IMG/VR virus record: IMGVR_UViG_3300008116_000284
Coordinates: 1 to 39,655 of that record
DNA length: 39,655 nucleotides
Reading direction: 5' to 3' (one strand)
Origin: a virus
The notes beneath the pieces were generated by a model that saw only the letters and a list, made by a program, of their open reading frames with translations, had not been told where the DNA came from and made no database searches. Made by a program: the position numbers and the translations under genes. Of this stretch, positions 1 through 7,148 are shown one piece after another; the stretch's first letter is position 1, and every line of letters starts with the position of its first letter.

Positions 1-749
1 GGATACGACCTCTTCATGGTTCACTACACAGGATTCATCACCCTCCCCGAACATGAGACGATTCAGTTCATGGTCGCAGCCGACGACGGCGGCACCATAC
101 AAATCGCAAACACCGAGTTCGGCACATGGAACGTGAAAAGCTGCCAATGGAGCCAGCAGATCACATTGGAGCTTGGCGCCGGCACATATCCGCTAGACGG
201 CTGGTTCTTCGAATTGGGTGGCGGAACCTGCTACATGCTTGCTTGGAACATTGACAACGAAGGCTGGGCCATCGTCCCTGATGACGCGTTTACTCAAACC
301 TCCACCCCACCAACCACCACAACGACGGTGCCTGAGACAACCGTTCCTGAGACGACTGTTCCTGAGACGACGTTGCCAGAGACAACTACGACTGAGCCTG
401 TTACCACGACTACAGAGTTGGTTACGACAACTACCGAACAAACCACCACCACTACGACGACGACTGTTTATGTGCCGCCAGCAACCACCACCACAGAACC
501 CGAACCCGAGCCAGAACCCGAGCCAGAAACTACAACGACTACGGAACCTGTCGAGGAGGAAGAGCCTCCCCTTGACAGCACGCCTCCTCAGCCAGAAGAC
601 GACGAGCCACAGGACTCAACGCCTCAGACTCCTCCGACAACCGAGCCTGAAATGCCTCAACCCGAAACAACGCTAGAAACAGAAACGACACCAGAAGAAA
701 CATTCCCAGAACTGGAAACAGAAGAAGAACCATCACAATCAACCATACC
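1..749. repeat. Divergent terminal repeat, left copy (partner 38928-39655)
   Basis: These bases align with 38928-39655 at high but incomplete identity. The left copy is 21 bases longer through two in-frame linker indels: a Thr run of eight against five codons, and five against three Glu-Pro pairs. Scattered substitutions also occur (for example ELGGG/EWGGG, CQWSQQ/CSWSQQ). The simplest reading is that the contig wraps around a circular or permuted genome with a different allele at each end. Tandem paralogues remain possible. Confidence 0.8.
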
Positions 750-1074
750 CGAGGAGCCGACATCGGAGCAGGCGGTAGCCCTAGCGAGCAGCCCAGAGGT
801 GCTTGCCACGATCAGCAGCGAAGAAGCCGAAGCAATCTTTGAAGCCCTTGACCTCGGCACGTTAGACGAGGCACAGGTGGCTGAACTGGTTGCCGCAGTC
901 CAAGATGCCCCCACCGAAGTCAGAGAAGCGTTCGAGGAGAAGGTGGACATCTTCAAAGAAGGACTGGATGACTATATTCCGACAGGCTCCAACATCCCCG
1001 TCGGAGAACGTCGCGCCCTCATCGCCATCGGCGCAGCCATCACCGCCGCAGGAGCGACTAGGATACGCCGATAA
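1..1074 (+). CDS. PA14-like exported protein with Thr/Glu/Pro-rich linker (5'-truncated)
   Basis: The frame is open from base 1 (GYDLF...) to TAA at 1072-1074, so the N-terminus lies outside the window; the homologous copy at 38703 supplies about 75 residues including a signal peptide. Residues 1-95 form a beta-rich domain resembling PA14 domains (VHYTGFITLP, FMVAADDGGTIQIA, YPLDGWFFE, YMLAWNIDN). A roughly 150-residue linker of TTT, PETT and EPEP repeats follows, then a short acidic helical region and a C-terminal hydrophobic stretch (ALIAIGAAITAAGA) ending in RIRR. PA14 domains typically bind glycans, which I infer here. Because the full gene has a signal peptide, the product is probably exported to the host envelope rather than simply assembled into the tail. 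The stop overlaps the next start by one base (TAATG), tying it to the lysis genes. Function is not established. Confidence 0.8.
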   Translation, partial: GYDLFMVHYTGFITLPEHETIQFMVAADDGGTIQIANTEFGTWNVKSCQWSQQITLELGAGTYPLDGWFFELGGGTCYMLAWNIDNEGWAIVPDDAFTQTSTPPTTTTTVPETTVPETTVPETTLPETTTTEPVTTTTELVTTTTEQTTTTTTTTVYVPPATTTTEPEPEPEPEPETTTTTEPVEEEEPPLDSTPPQPEDDEPQDSTPQTPPTTEPEMPQPETTLETETTPEETFPELETEEEPSQSTIPEEPTSEQAVALASSPEVLATISSEEAEAIFEALDLGTLDEAQVAELVAAVQDAPTEVREAFEEKVDIFKEGLDDYIPTGSNIPVGERRALIAIGAAITAAGATRIRR

Positions 1075-1241
1075 TGAAACGCATACTGGACTACATCACA
1101 GAAAACTCGTGGACCCTCGCCGGCACAGGGCTAGTACTTATTACCCTTTCGGGTCCAACATTGCGTCAAGCTCTCTGGATTACAGGCGTAGCACTGGTGC
1201 TACACTCAGTCCTGACCTTCACAGGGGGGAAAGATGACTGA
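1074..1241 (+). CDS. Small two-segment membrane protein (holin-like)
   Basis: A 55-residue ORF starting at the ATG that overlaps the previous stop (TAATG) and ending TGA at 1239-1241. It starts MKRILDYITENSWTLAG and has two hydrophobic segments, about residues 13-27 (LAGTGLVLITLSG) and 34-50 (LWITGVALVLHSVLTF), joined by a short turn with an arginine. It overlaps the next gene by 8 bases. Size, topology and position just before another membrane protein and an endolysin suggest a holin or antiholin, but no specific family is recognised. Confidence 0.6.
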   Translation: MKRILDYITENSWTLAGTGLVLITLSGPTLRQALWITGVALVLHSVLTFTGGKDD

Positions 1242-1488
1242 CATCATGCTCAAAGCCAACGCAACCGTCGCCAAGTTCCTGGACTTGGGACAACGCCTGT
1301 TCTCCCTATTCCTCGCCAACGCCCTCCCAGCAGTCACCGGTGGCGCAGTGATCGGTGTTTCGGTAGCCAAGTCTGCCTTGCTCGCAGGGTTCATGGCCGT
1401 TGTGCAGGTCATCCAAAAGCTTGCCTCCGCCTCAACTGACGGCGAGTTGACCAGTGAAGAAATCCAAGAGGCGTTCGGGAAGAAGTAA
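1234..1488 (+). CDS. Putative holin
   Basis: 84 residues, starting MTDIMLKANATVAKF. The middle (about residues 27-65) is hydrophobic, with small residues and a break (ALPAVTGGAVIGVSVAKSAL), and could form one long or two short membrane segments. The C-terminus is hydrophilic (STDGELTSEEIQEAFGKK). It lies directly upstream of the M15 peptidase, with stop and start overlapping (TAATG), which is typical of a lysis cassette. Holin function is inferred from topology and context. Confidence 0.6.
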   Translation: MTDIMLKANATVAKFLDLGQRLFSLFLANALPAVTGGAVIGVSVAKSALLAGFMAVVQVIQKLASASTDGELTSEEIQEAFGKK

Positions 1489-2042
1489 TGCCCGACAAAT
1501 ATCCGGTAGTCAAAGTACAACTGTGTTCTCACCTGAAAGGGGTAAAACCTGGTGAACTCGATCCGTCGCTCCTTCGCGGTATTGAAGGCAAAGGCAAACT
1601 CCATCATTGTGCGGCTGACGCATACGAAGCAATGGACGCAGCAGCCAACGCCGAAGGTATCGACCTCTCCCCAACCAGCCAAGCCGACACGTACCGTTCC
1701 CTCGAAACCCAAGAGTACGCGTTCTACCAGCGGTACACCGACACGCCGAACAGGAAGCAAGCCAAAACCAAGCCGCGCATCTTCAAAAACAAAGCGTGGT
1801 ACAAGAAGTCCCCGAAGTTAGCCGACCTTGCGGTGCCGGGTACCTCTCAGCACAATTTTGGTATCGCCGTAGACATTGCGAACGCCAGCGGCAAACGCTT
1901 GGAGTGGCTACTCAAACACGCACAGTCATTCGGCTTCTCCTGGGAAGTCCAGTCCGAGCCATGGCATCTGCGTTATGTCGCCGGTGACAATGCCCCTACA
2001 CGTGTCAAAGAGTGGCTAGCAAACAAGCCTGCTGAGGCATAG
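1488..2042 (+). CDS. Endolysin, peptidase M15 / VanY-like D,D-carboxypeptidase
   Basis: 184 residues. The zinc-peptidase M15 motifs are clear: SQHNFGIAVD at residues 120-129 supplies metal ligands H122 and D129, and SEPWHLRY supplies catalytic E157 and zinc ligand H160. Phage enzymes of this family cut peptide cross-links or stems in peptidoglycan and act as endolysins. There is no obvious signal peptide or separate wall-binding domain, so release through a holin is expected, consistent with the two small membrane proteins immediately upstream. The stop overlaps the next GTG start. Confidence 0.88.
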   Translation: MPDKYPVVKVQLCSHLKGVKPGELDPSLLRGIEGKGKLHHCAADAYEAMDAAANAEGIDLSPTSQADTYRSLETQEYAFYQRYTDTPNRKQAKTKPRIFKNKAWYKKSPKLADLAVPGTSQHNFGIAVDIANASGKRLEWLLKHAQSFGFSWEVQSEPWHLRYVAGDNAPTRVKEWLANKPAEA

Positions 2043-2326
2043 TGGACGGGGGTTGGGCGCTTGTCCTTGCTGCCGTCGTGACGGCGGTCGGCGGGATTAT
2101 CGTCACAGTCCTCCAACAATTCAAGAAGGAAAACCATACCGACCACCAGATCGTTGTCGGCCTGTTGCAGGTGCTACGTAAGTCCCAGATGCGAGTCGAA
2201 GACAAAGTGGACCGAGTTGACGAACGGCTCACCAGCCACCTAGATTCACATGCCTCGGAGGGGATACTTGACAATGGGCGAACAGTTCACCAAAATGGAG
2301 TTGAAGCAACTAGCAAAGTTTCTTAG
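2042..2326 (+). CDS. Single-pass membrane protein with coiled coil (lysis-associated?)
   Basis: 94 residues from a GTG that overlaps the endolysin TAG. An N-terminal membrane segment (about residues 4-24, WALVLAAVVTAVGGIIVTVLQ) is followed by a charged helical region with heptad character (VLRKSQMRVEDKVDRVDERL). This layout recalls small phage proteins such as the DUF2746 group often found near lysis genes in actinophages. It could be a second holin, a spanin-like factor or a lysis regulator; sequence alone does not decide. Confidence 0.6.
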   Translation: MDGGWALVLAAVVTAVGGIIVTVLQQFKKENHTDHQIVVGLLQVLRKSQMRVEDKVDRVDERLTSHLDSHASEGILDNGRTVHQNGVEATSKVS

Positions 2327-2444
2327 GAAGGTTTATCCAGGCGTCGGAGATCAAGACGAGCTGTGGAACCTGATTGAGAAAACCGAACAACTCACAAAGG
2401 GGAAACATGGAACCAGCAACCGCAGGCGCGGAGATCATAAGTGA
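2274..2444 (+). CDS. Small hypothetical protein
   Basis: 56 residues starting MGEQFTKMELKQLAKF. The start at 2274 is preferred over the in-frame ATG at 2250 because a GGAGGGG ribosome-binding sequence sits about 11 bases upstream of it. It overlaps the end of the membrane-protein gene in another frame and its own 3' end overlaps the next gene. The protein is amphipathic and basic at its C-terminus (TSNRRRGDHK). Function unknown. Confidence 0.5.
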   Translation: MGEQFTKMELKQLAKFLRKVYPGVGDQDELWNLIEKTEQLTKGKHGTSNRRRGDHK

Positions 2445-2775
2445 GGCATACAACCTCATCACCGGTCAACGCCAAAACGATTACGACCACCCGCTAGAGG
2501 ACTACTCACGCACGGTAGATATCTTCCGTGCCATCACAGGAATCAACCTGAGCGCAGAAGAAGGCATCATGTTCATGGTGTCAATGAAACTGTCTCGTCT
2601 AGCGAACGAGTTGATAAACGAACTGAACGTCCCCGACAACACACGGGACGCCATCGGCTACCTCGGCTGCCTGAACATGGTGCGCAGAAAGCAGCGCGAA
2701 GAACAGTCAGAGATTGACCGAGTGTTCGACCAGTTACATAAGCACTACAAGACAGGAGATTCAACATGGGGATGA
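2407..2775 (+). CDS. DUF6378-like phage protein
   Basis: 122 residues starting MEPATAGAEIISEAY, with a GGGGAAA ribosome-binding sequence just upstream; an in-frame ATG at 2374 is less likely. The pattern ITGQRQNDYDHPLEDYSR, then FMVSMKLSRLANE, then a charged helix and DAIGYLGCL matches the DUF6378-type family common in phages. These helical proteins recall MazG-like nucleotide pyrophosphohydrolases in their arrangement of charged helices, but an enzymatic role here is only a guess. It overlaps the next gene by 10 bases. Confidence 0.7.
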   Translation: MEPATAGAEIISEAYNLITGQRQNDYDHPLEDYSRTVDIFRAITGINLSAEEGIMFMVSMKLSRLANELINELNVPDNTRDAIGYLGCLNMVRRKQREEQSEIDRVFDQLHKHYKTGDSTWG

Positions 2776-3002
2776 TGGACGAACTGATGGGTGAAATCAA
2801 CACCCCTCGCCGCAACAAGTGGTCAGAAATACAAGAGAAACTTGACAAGAAAGACTTCGACGAGTTCTGCGAAGCGTTACAAGAACCAAAGATCAGTCAA
2901 GCATCGTTGCGTAGGGCGCTCGCCAAACGCGGTGTCCACATCGGCACCGGCACCATCAGCGAACTGCGACGCGACTACCTTCGTCAGTTGGCCAGCCGAT
3001 GA
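2766..3002 (+). CDS. Small helical, probable DNA-binding protein
   Basis: 78 residues (MGMMDELMGEINTPRRNKW). The C-terminal half (KISQASLRRALAKRGVHIG then ISELRRDYLR) reads like a helix-turn-helix, with the basic second helix suited to DNA contact. Similar small proteins precede metallophosphoesterase genes in actinophages. It overlaps the neighbours on both sides (10 bases upstream, 4 downstream). A regulatory role is inferred from the fold pattern only. Confidence 0.6.
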   Translation: MGMMDELMGEINTPRRNKWSEIQEKLDKKDFDEFCEALQEPKISQASLRRALAKRGVHIGTGTISELRRDYLRQLASR

Positions 3003-4060
3003 GTTTCAAAGACGAACTATCCGACGAGAACGAGGCACTAGCAAAAGCTGACCTCATCAAGGCTCGACGTGAACGAGACGTCGCAACGAAAGAGTTGACC
3101 CGCATACGGGAAGAACTTGACGCTGCGAACCGTGCCCTGTCTATCGTGTCCTCCGTTGAGCAGACACGCCTGGAACCACCAAAGTGGATGACCCCAGCAA
3201 AACCCAAACCTTCAGCAGCAACCCTGCTCCTCATGCTCTCAGACACCCACTTTGATGAAGTGGTGAACCCCGATGAGGTGGAAGGGTTGAACGCATACAA
3301 CCGTGAGATAGCGGTCATGCGTCTCCACAAGTGGGCAACCAACACCGTCAACGTTGCACGCCACTACCTTGCCGGTGTGGACTACGACGGGGTGGTACTC
3401 ATGTTGGGTGGCGACATCTTCTCTGGAGACATCCACGAAGAACTAGCGCAAACGAACGAGGACACCATGATCTCCTCAGTCCTGTTCTGGTCTGAGCAGG
3501 TGGCTGCGGCTGTTGATGTGTTGGCGAACGAGTTCGGCAAAGTCCATGTGCCGGTCGTTGTCGGCAACCACGGACGCATGTCTCGTAAGCCGCGCATGAA
3601 ACTTCGAGCCAAAACAAACTTCGATTGGCTGCTCGGCAAAATGGTTGAGAAGCATTTCTCTAAAGATAAACGGGTCACCTTTGATATCCCCGAGGGTACG
3701 GATGCGTTGGTGTCTATCTATGAGTGGAACCATCTGCTATCCCACGGCGACCAGGTATCTGGCGGTGGCGGTATCGGTGGTATCTATCCACCAATCATGC
3801 GGATGCGGGCACGCAAAGCCCAACGGTACCTCACCACCGGACAAGATTTTTCGACACTTTGGATCGGACACTGGCACCAATACCTCCCATCCCCACACCT
3901 TGTCGTCAACGGCAGCTTGAAGGGTTACGATGAGTATGCGTTCATCAACAACTTCCAGTTCGAGCAACCACAGCAGGCGTTGGCAGTCGTGACACCGAAA
4001 CACAACATCACGTTCCACGCACCAATCTTTTCTGCTGACCGCAAAAAGGAACGCTGGTAG
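2999..4060 (+). CDS. Calcineurin-like metallophosphoesterase
   Basis: 353 residues. All metallophosphoesterase motifs are present in order: SDTHFD (81-86), GGDIFSGD (137-144), GNHGR (189-193), SHGD (248-251) and GHWH (290-293), the residues that bind two divalent metals. The N-terminal 60 residues form a charged coiled coil. Family members cleave phosphoesters; phage versions are thought to act on DNA or nucleotides, but the substrate here is unknown. The ATG overlaps the preceding stop (ATGA) and the gene precedes the recombination module, which favours a nucleic-acid role. Confidence 0.9.
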   Translation: MSFKDELSDENEALAKADLIKARRERDVATKELTRIREELDAANRALSIVSSVEQTRLEPPKWMTPAKPKPSAATLLLMLSDTHFDEVVNPDEVEGLNAYNREIAVMRLHKWATNTVNVARHYLAGVDYDGVVLMLGGDIFSGDIHEELAQTNEDTMISSVLFWSEQVAAAVDVLANEFGKVHVPVVVGNHGRMSRKPRMKLRAKTNFDWLLGKMVEKHFSKDKRVTFDIPEGTDALVSIYEWNHLLSHGDQVSGGGGIGGIYPPIMRMRARKAQRYLTTGQDFSTLWIGHWHQYLPSPHLVVNGSLKGYDEYAFINNFQFEQPQQALAVVTPKHNITFHAPIFSADRKKERW

Positions 4061-4062
4061 CC

Positions 4063-4338
4063 ATGTCCTGCCCGTGGTCGCTGGTCGCCGTGCATTGGAT
4101 AGACGCGTTCGATTCCAGCAACGGTTGGATCAACACCAAGGACTACAAACCTAAAACCCAGCACGTCGTATCTGTCGGTTGGCTGTGGCCCGACCTGCTT
4201 GACGGGTATGTGTCAGTCACCTGTTCGTGGTGTCCTGGTGAAGAACCGGAGTTGGATACGGTGGGTATGGTGACGCACATTCCGCAGGGGATGGTGCAGC
4301 GTGTGTCAATCCTTGGTGAGCCTGACTGGAATATTTGA
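4063..4338 (+). CDS. Hypothetical protein
   Basis: 91 residues starting MSCPWSLVAVHWIDAF, two bases after the metallophosphoesterase stop. Rich in tryptophan and beta-type residues (VGWLWPDLLDGYVSVTCSW, MVTHIPQGMVQ). No family recognised. Last gene of this transcription block: a candidate promoter begins at its stop codon. Confidence 0.65.
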   Translation: MSCPWSLVAVHWIDAFDSSNGWINTKDYKPKTQHVVSVGWLWPDLLDGYVSVTCSWCPGEEPELDTVGMVTHIPQGMVQRVSILGEPDWNI

Positions 4339-4340
4339 CT

Positions 4341-4370
4341 TTGTGACACCCCACCTGTATGGTGGATAAT
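4341..4370 (+). promoter_or_regulatory. Candidate sigma70-type promoter for the recombination genes
   Basis: TTGTGA at 4341-4346 and GATAAT at 4365-4370 are 18 bases apart, in the 61-base gap before the YqaJ gene. A TTGACT at 4335-4340 overlaps the previous stop but is too far from the -10. An AAAGGGG ribosome-binding sequence follows about 10 bases before the ATG at 4400. Confidence 0.5.
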
Positions 4371-4399
4371 GTAATCACAACAACCAAAGGGGATAAGCA

Positions 4400-5335
4400 A
4401 TGCTCACTCAGATAAACAAACCTGCACACGGTTCAAACGCGTGGCTCGAAGTCAGATGGCGTAACGATAACGGTGAAGCCCGCATCGCAGCCTCAGCTTG
4501 CGCAGCAGTCCACGGACAACACCCGTTCATCACCGTCGCAGACCTCGCCAACGAACTGCTCTCCGACACGCCACCGCAACCCAAAGAGCAGAACTCTGCG
4601 ATGCTGCGAGGCACCACCCTTGAAGCACCGATCCGTGACTGGGCAGCCCAACTGCTCGGACATCCACTCACCGAACCACAAACCCTCTACTGCTGGGACG
4701 AACCAGGCGTACGCCTGATTGCCACCATCGACTCGATGAGCAAAGACGGCAGAGTGTTTGAGCAGAAGACAACGAACAAGATTTGGCGTGGCGAACTGCC
4801 CGACTACTGGTATTGGCAGGGCGTACAGCAAGCCATCTGCACCGGTGTCTCGGAGATTACGTGGGTTGTGTTTGACTCCACCCTTGACCTGCACTTCCAC
4901 ATTCAGGCGGTGTCAAGCGATGAGAAACAAACCCACATTGAGGCGTGCCGACGATTCCTCGCAGCCATCGACATGGGCATCATGCCCGATGACGCCGTAC
5001 TTGAATACCGTCACGTGCAAGACCGCCACCCAGAAGGAACCGCCAAGAAAGAAGTCGAACTCCCAATGTCAGCACTCGCCACCATCGAGCGACTGCTACT
5101 GGCCAAGGAGCAAATCAAAGCTGCGGAAGCATCAGAGGATGCGTGCAAAGCAGAACTGTGCGCCATCCTGGGCGACGCCGAATACGGCCTCATCCAAGAC
5201 GAACTTGTATGCACATGGAAAACGACGCAACGCGAATCGTTCGACTCCAAGAAGTTTCAGAAGGATCATCCAGCGTTGTGGGAAAAGTATCGCAAGTCGT
5301 CACCGGTACGCACGTTCAGGGTGTCGGGCAAATGA
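4400..5335 (+). CDS. YqaJ-type viral recombinase (lambda-exonuclease-like nuclease)
   Basis: 311 residues. The PD-(D/E)XK nuclease core is visible: GTTLEAPIRDW (71-81, with E75), D111 in IATIDSM, then E121 and K123 in EQKTT, followed by WQGVQQAICTG (about 139-149) typical of YqaJ/RecB-like enzymes. These enzymes resect double-stranded DNA to give a 3' single strand for annealing. The C-terminal third is helical and charged. It is paired with the candidate annealing protein at 5502, separated only by a 57-residue ORF. The start follows a clear ribosome-binding sequence and a candidate promoter. Confidence 0.85.
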   Translation: MLTQINKPAHGSNAWLEVRWRNDNGEARIAASACAAVHGQHPFITVADLANELLSDTPPQPKEQNSAMLRGTTLEAPIRDWAAQLLGHPLTEPQTLYCWDEPGVRLIATIDSMSKDGRVFEQKTTNKIWRGELPDYWYWQGVQQAICTGVSEITWVVFDSTLDLHFHIQAVSSDEKQTHIEACRRFLAAIDMGIMPDDAVLEYRHVQDRHPEGTAKKEVELPMSALATIERLLLAKEQIKAAEASEDACKAELCAILGDAEYGLIQDELVCTWKTTQRESFDSKKFQKDHPALWEKYRKSSPVRTFRVSGK

Positions 5336-5505
5336 CCACCTACAACAAGGCTTACTATGACACACCCGCAGGTAAAGCTAAACAGAAGCGGGCAAACCAG
5401 CGACTCCAGAACAAGCGCAAACTTGCGTGGCTGTGGCTCGCAGAGAATCGTCCAGATGTAATAGAAGAAATCAACAACCAACTGAAGAAGGAGAACAACC
5501 AATGA
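5332..5505 (+). CDS. Small basic hypothetical protein
   Basis: 57 residues starting MTTYNKAYYDTPAGKAK, overlapping the nuclease stop by ATGA and overlapping the next start in the same way. The first half is strongly basic (KQKRANQRLQNKRK), the second helical and acidic (WLAENRPDVIEEINN). Its place between exonuclease and annealing protein suggests co-translation and perhaps nucleic-acid binding; no family is recognised. Confidence 0.65.
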   Translation: MTTYNKAYYDTPAGKAKQKRANQRLQNKRKLAWLWLAENRPDVIEEINNQLKKENNQ

Positions 5506-6356
5506 ACCTGCAAGACATCCTCACCAACTATGGGGTGCCCGACCCGTCTATCGTCGGCAAACTCCCACGAGGCGGCATCACCCTCGACTTCGTAGGACAT
5601 GCTGAGATCACCAAGATTCTGATTGAGGTCGACCCGAACTGGTCATGGGAACCGGTGGCATGGACTACCGATGGGCGTCCCGCTATCAACACGGTGAACG
5701 GTATGGCTGTGATGTGGGGCAAGCTCACAGTGCTAGGTCAAACCAGGTTGGGTGTCGGCTCAGCCCGCCACGACAAACCAGACCTTGACAAGGAACTCAT
5801 CGGAGACTTCCTACGCAACGCAGCCATGCGATTCGGCATCAGCCTCAGCTTGTGGTCGAAGTCGGAGTGGGAGGAGCAGGCGGCTACGCCACGCAAACCT
5901 GCCGAGCCGAAGCCGGTGTCCCAAGATTTCGTTGCGAAGTTCCGTGAAGCTTGCACCAAGAAAGGGATCGACGCTGACCAGGTAGCCAAAGATGCTGGCG
6001 TGAACCTTGACGCAATCACCGACGAGGACGCACCAAAACTGCGCGACGCGTTCAAACAGGCAGAACAGAAACCTGCTGACCCTGTGGAGGCGGTGAAGAA
6101 CGTGTTCGGTGAGCAAGTCAAAGTGATAGCAGAAACCAAACACGAAGGCCCGTACCCGAAGAACCCCAGTGAGCCGGCAACGAAAGCACAGATAGGTAAG
6201 ATTCGTGCGCTGCTCAACGCATCAGGTGTCGCATCCTTTACGGAGAAAACTGAGGTGTGTGCCGATCTCATCAACCGTCCTATCAACAAGATGGAACAGA
6301 TGAATCAGGGTGAGGCGTCGCAAGTGATTGAGATTCTTGATGCGAGGGCATCATGA
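5502..6356 (+). CDS. Single-strand DNA annealing protein (Rad52/Erf-like) candidate
   Basis: 284 residues from the ATG at 5502, preceded by GAAGGAG; an upstream in-frame start at 5427 overlaps the preceding gene and is less likely. The N-terminal core (ITLDFVGHAEITKILIEVDPNW... MAVMWGKLTVLG... LIGDFLRNAAMRFGISL) matches phage Rad52/Erf-like annealing proteins found next to YqaJ exonucleases. A flexible Lys/Pro/Ala linker follows. The last 60 residues (TKAQIGKIRALLNASG... MNQGEASQVIEIL) form a separate small helical module. Together with the exonuclease it would make a Red-like recombination pair. Family assignment is by pattern and context. Confidence 0.72.
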   Translation: MNLQDILTNYGVPDPSIVGKLPRGGITLDFVGHAEITKILIEVDPNWSWEPVAWTTDGRPAINTVNGMAVMWGKLTVLGQTRLGVGSARHDKPDLDKELIGDFLRNAAMRFGISLSLWSKSEWEEQAATPRKPAEPKPVSQDFVAKFREACTKKGIDADQVAKDAGVNLDAITDEDAPKLRDAFKQAEQKPADPVEAVKNVFGEQVKVIAETKHEGPYPKNPSEPATKAQIGKIRALLNASGVASFTEKTEVCADLINRPINKMEQMNQGEASQVIEILDARAS

Positions 6357-6439
6357 CTTGCATGTTTGTACTTACGCTTCTGGCTAGTGCTGCGGTCGGA
6401 GCCGCCATTAGCCGCATCTTGTGGAGAATGGGGATATGA
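6353..6439 (+). CDS. Tiny single-pass membrane peptide
   Basis: 28 residues, MTCMFVLTLLASAAVGAAIS followed by RILWRMGI. It overlaps the stop of the annealing protein (ATGA) and the start of the next gene (ATGA), so it fits exactly into the coupled operon. The sequence is one hydrophobic helix with a basic end. This placement supports translation, but function is unknown. Confidence 0.45.
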   Translation: MTCMFVLTLLASAAVGAAISRILWRMGI

Positions 6440-6882
6440 CCGATGAACGCAAAGGGGAATGTCAAGGCAATAAGGACAGATGTACCTTGGACAACTGCCC
6501 GCTGTTTGGCACTTTGGGAAGACCCGACCGACGTGGCGTACGCCGCGTACGAGGGTGTGCCGATCCTGCCGCTCGCGGTCGTAGAAATCGGACTAAAGGG
6601 GATGCGAAGGCGCGTCGTGCCCGTAAGAAGTTGGGGTTGGGCGGTCACCTTACACGTCACGAGGAGAATTGGGGTGGTGCTTTTCGTACCGAAATCAAAG
6701 CCGGCTTACAGATCGGTCCGATTGCTACCCGTTTCTACGCCGCTAAAGCCCAGTCTGATGCGGCGAAGGCGTTGGGCGACATTCGCCCGTTCGTAATGGT
6801 AGCGATGCCAGATGGGACAACGAAAGGCATTATTCTCATGGATTTGGATGAGTTCAGTGACCTTGTTAGTCTTCTTGCGTGA
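6436..6882 (+). CDS. Candidate PD-(D/E)XK / Holliday-junction-resolvase-type nuclease
   Basis: 148 residues from the ATG at 6436. The N-terminus holds a cysteine cluster (GECQGNKDRCTLDNCPLFG) that could bind zinc, followed by a strongly basic stretch (ARGRRNRTKGDAKARRARKK). The core HEENWGGAFRTEIKAG has the E...E-x-K spacing of PD-(D/E)XK nucleases and is followed by an AAKAQSDAAKALG helix and a VMVAMPDG strand. Similar phage proteins are annotated as resolvases. Position directly after the exonuclease/annealing pair supports a recombination role. Catalysis is inferred. Confidence 0.6.
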   Translation: MTDERKGECQGNKDRCTLDNCPLFGTLGRPDRRGVRRVRGCADPAARGRRNRTKGDAKARRARKKLGLGGHLTRHEENWGGAFRTEIKAGLQIGPIATRFYAAKAQSDAAKALGDIRPFVMVAMPDGTTKGIILMDLDEFSDLVSLLA

Positions 6883-7127
6883 AGCTTTACTTCGGGCGTA
6901 ACCCCGACGACGGAACCGAAATCGAACAACAAGTCCGAAACTTTGAGGCTGCCACCTGCATCATCGGGATGGCTGCCCTCGTTGCTGCTGCTGGCCCCGA
7001 AGGGTTCGAGGAGGACGAGTTGGATGCGGTGATGATTGGTGCGTCTCCGGCTGAGGTGACAAGGATGGTGTTGCAAGCGTTGGGTTCGCTGGTAGAAAGG
7101 TCTTGGCCAGATCACGAGTGGTCGTGA
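6879..7127 (+). CDS. Small acidic hypothetical protein
   Basis: 82 residues from a GTG that overlaps the previous stop (GTGA). Begins MKLYFGRNPDDGTEI; the middle is an Ala-rich helix (CIIGMAALVAAAG) and the rest is acidic and helical (EGFEEDELDAVMIGAS). No family recognised. Likely co-translated with the candidate nuclease. Confidence 0.6.
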   Translation: MKLYFGRNPDDGTEIEQQVRNFEAATCIIGMAALVAAAGPEGFEEDELDAVMIGASPAEVTRMVLQALGSLVERSWPDHEWS

Positions 7128-7148
7128 ACTAAGGTAAAGGGGAAATAG

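Noticed and set aside
1030-1074. C-terminal IPTG followed by a hydrophobic stretch and RIRR as a sortase signal
   Set aside because: The LPxTG spacing is not met, and a charged GERR lies between the motif and the hydrophobic segment, so it is not a credible sortase site.
2268-2273. TTGACA directly before the start at 2274
   Set aside because: It lies inside the preceding gene and the start codon follows at once, leaving no room for a -10 element for that gene.
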